Below, piece after piece: positions 22,794-23,813 of a stretch of 23,813 nucleotides of DNA. Source of the stretch: a virus; the IMG/VR virus record IMGVR_UViG_3300021956_000080, positions 1 through 23,813 of that record, one strand, 5' to 3'. Positions within the stretch are counted from its first letter, which is position 1. Each line of letters opens with the position of its first letter. The notes beneath the pieces are model-generated. The model saw only the letters and a program-made list of their open reading frames with translations, was not told the DNA's origin and ran no database searches. The translations under genes were made by a program, and so were the position numbers.

Positions 22794-23145
22794 ATTTTTC
22801 TATTAATTCGTTTAACTCTGCTCTCGACCATTTATAAACTTTAACCTTAGTAGCTATTGTTTCTAATCCTTTAACGGCTTGTTCGCCTATCTTATGAACT
22901 AATCCTATTCTATACATAGCTTGGTTACCGTGTTTATAGCAGTTACAAGCGGCACATTGAAGGTGTATATTCCATTCGTTAAATCGTAATGCTGAATGAC
23001 CTTTAACTGCAAAATAGTGTCCAGCCTGATTTGCGTTTGGACTACCACAAGAAATGCAAGGCAATCCTTCATCTCTTTTACGAATGTATGCGTTTACTAC
23101 CTTTTGTGTTTTTTCTAATAACTTAGGTAATGGTGTTACTGCCAT
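22786..23145 (-). CDS. ninG: NinG-like HNH/zinc protein
   Basis: A 119-aa protein of the NinG (Rap) group. It has a helical N-terminus (PKLLEKTQKVVNAYIRKRDE) and a zinc/HNH centre: CISCGS (Cys30, Cys33), the AGHYFAVKGHSALRFNEWNIHLQCAACN stretch with His43, His50, His61, Cys64 and Cys67, and KHGN, then MYRIGLVHKIGEQAV. NinG of lambda-like phages is a recombination protein that acts on branched DNA; here it is shorter (lambda NinG is about 200 aa) and probably only the nuclease core. It is 9 bp after the upstream 73-aa gene. Confidence 0.88.
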   Translation of the reverse strand: MAVTPLPKLLEKTQKVVNAYIRKRDEGLPCISCGSPNANQAGHYFAVKGHSALRFNEWNIHLQCAACNCYKHGNQAMYRIGLVHKIGEQAVKGLETIATKVKVYKWSRAELNELIEKYG

Positions 23146-23154
23146 ATAGCAAAA

Positions 23155-23376
23155 CTAGGACTTTATTGTTCTAAATACAACAATTCTACCTTGATATTCA
23201 AATTTCTTCTTATTTACAGGGTTTAATCCGTTTTTAATAGCATAGACATTTGCTCCTGTTATTCTCCCAGCGTAAGCTACTGACTTAAATATTACTTCTT
23301 CTTTTGTGTCTATGTAAATCATTCTTACTGGTTGTGCGTTCTCGTGTCCTGTTGCTTTAAATTTACTTATAGCCAT
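23155..23376 (-). CDS. Small protein with NUMOD1-like helix-turn-helix pattern
   Basis: A 73-aa protein. The segment VIFKSVAYAGRITGANVYAIKNGLNP is like the NUMOD1/ENR helix-turn-helix modules found in homing endonucleases, with FEYQGRIVVFR as a possible closing strand. No nuclease domain is present, so it could be a small DNA-binding protein or a remnant of an endonuclease. The start ATG lies in the last codons of the 43-aa membrane gene (10-bp overlap). Tentative family call. Confidence 0.65.
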   Translation of the reverse strand: MAISKFKATGHENAQPVRMIYIDTKEEVIFKSVAYAGRITGANVYAIKNGLNPVNKKKFEYQGRIVVFRTIKS

Positions 23377-23498
23377 TTTTTTAATAATACTTTAGATTCA
23401 TAATAAACGTTAACTGTCAAATACAATATACAAGCGACAGGAACGGATATTAGCATAAAGTAAAGTAATTCGTAAGTTAGTTTTATTGTTTCTTTCAT
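23367..23498 (-). CDS. 43-aa small membrane protein
   Basis: An open frame of 43 codons plus TAA from ATG 23498. After MKETIKLTYE comes one hydrophobic segment (LLYFMLISVPVACILYLTV, residues 11-29) and a short basic end (SKVLLKKWL). It begins 3 bases after the stop of the 78-aa gene and overlaps the next start by 10 bp, and covers a 125-base stretch that otherwise holds nothing. Function unknown; a role in superinfection or host membrane effects is only speculation. Confidence 0.65.
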   Translation of the reverse strand: MKETIKLTYELLYFMLISVPVACILYLTVNVYYESKVLLKKWL

Positions 23499-23501
23499 GG
23501 T

Positions 23502-23738
23502 TTATTTGTTTTGGTTAATAAATATCCCATGTTTTTCAAGTCTTGGATATATGTAATTAGTCATTACACTTTTCTTATCTTCTTTAATATCAATTTCAGC
23601 AATATCATCAAGTATTTCTCTTGTTTGTTTATCTACTATATTGGTTTCATTTTTAAACCATTCAAATACCCCTTCAGCAGTTTCATTAATTGTTGCTCTT
23701 ATTAATTCATTTACTTCTTTTTCTGTGAATGTTTTCAT
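23502..23738 (-). CDS. Unknown 78-aa acidic protein
   Basis: A predicted helical, acidic protein: KEVNELIRATINETAEGVFEW at the start, then EILDDIAEIDIKEDKKS, and a C-terminal YIYPRLEKHGIFI. No motif is recognised. It begins 3 bases after the stop of the upstream partial gene and is followed by the 43-aa membrane gene. Likely an early or middle accessory protein. Confidence 0.72.
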   Translation of the reverse strand: MKTFTEKEVNELIRATINETAEGVFEWFKNETNIVDKQTREILDDIAEIDIKEDKKSVMTNYIYPRLEKHGIFINQNK

Positions 23739-23741
23739 AGG

Positions 23742-23813
23742 TTATTTGTTTTTAACTATTTCAATTAATTTTTTAAGACAAGCAAGTTCTGCTTCTTCGT
23801 AGGTTTCGCATAA
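23742..23813 (-). CDS. Partial small protein at the right edge
   Basis: The last 23 codons of a gene whose start lies beyond the window, ending at TAA 23744-23742. The visible end is ETYEEAELACLKKLIEIV and a basic KNK tail, an amphipathic helix. The next gene starts 3 bases after its stop codon. The pattern ETYEEAExACLxxLIEIV is familiar as the end of small Bacteroidota phage proteins, from memory only. No function can be given. Confidence 0.6.
   Translation of the reverse strand, partial: LCETYEEAELACLKKLIEIVKNK

Noticed and set aside
22643-22831. 62-codon minus-strand frame overlapping the NinG-like and methyltransferase genes
   Set aside because: It overlaps three real frames, its product has no sensible pattern, and the 40-aa frame at 22671-22793 explains the region better.

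Overview
The window is a late (structural and lysis) block of a tailed phage or prophage of siphovirus type. The host is probably a Bacteroidota bacterium close to Flavobacterium. The DNA is AT-rich, no Shine-Dalgarno-like sites precede the starts I examined closely, TAnnTTTG motifs resembling the Bacteroidota -7 promoter element lie before several genes, and the protein families are those of flavobacterial phages. Every gene I accept is on the minus strand, so the operon reads from high to low coordinates. No integrase, repressor, tRNA, CRISPR array or replication gene was seen.

Reading order: a partial small gene at the right edge (23813-23742), three small genes of unknown function (one a 43-aa membrane protein), a NinG-like HNH protein, a 40-aa basic protein, and a ParB-domain/DNA methyltransferase fusion. 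The packaging and head module follows: small terminase, a 9-bp repeat array that can form a long hairpin, large terminase, HK97-type portal, a ferritin/Dps-like four-helix protein, a 132-aa unknown, a Mu gpF-like protein, S78 prohead protease and HK97-fold major capsid. A rho-independent terminator and a promoter-like site separate capsid from the connector and tail module: gp6-like connector, head-tail joining protein, HK97 gp10-like protein, tail terminator, major tail tube, the two overlapping tail-assembly chaperone frames (A10 slippery run), tape measure, a large tail-tip/hub protein, a second tail-tube-like protein, and a 1349-aa tail fibre with a C-terminal S74 chaperone. The left end holds a 111-aa unknown, a free-standing GIY-YIG homing endonuclease, and five or six small, mostly membrane-anchored proteins including a candidate inner/outer spanin pair.

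The most unusual feature is in the large terminase. The conserved ATPase reading frame is interrupted inside the Walker A loop by ten extra bases carrying stop codons in two frames. Skipping from a GGC glycine codon (directly followed by TGA) to a GGT glycine codon 7 nt downstream restores a perfect GGGAGGGKT P-loop. This is the layout expected for programmed translational bypassing of the T4 gene 60 type, though an inactivating insertion or a sequence error is not excluded. Just upstream lies the repeat/hairpin array. Many genes are joined by TAATG or ATGGCTAA overlaps, so translation is probably coupled along the operon.
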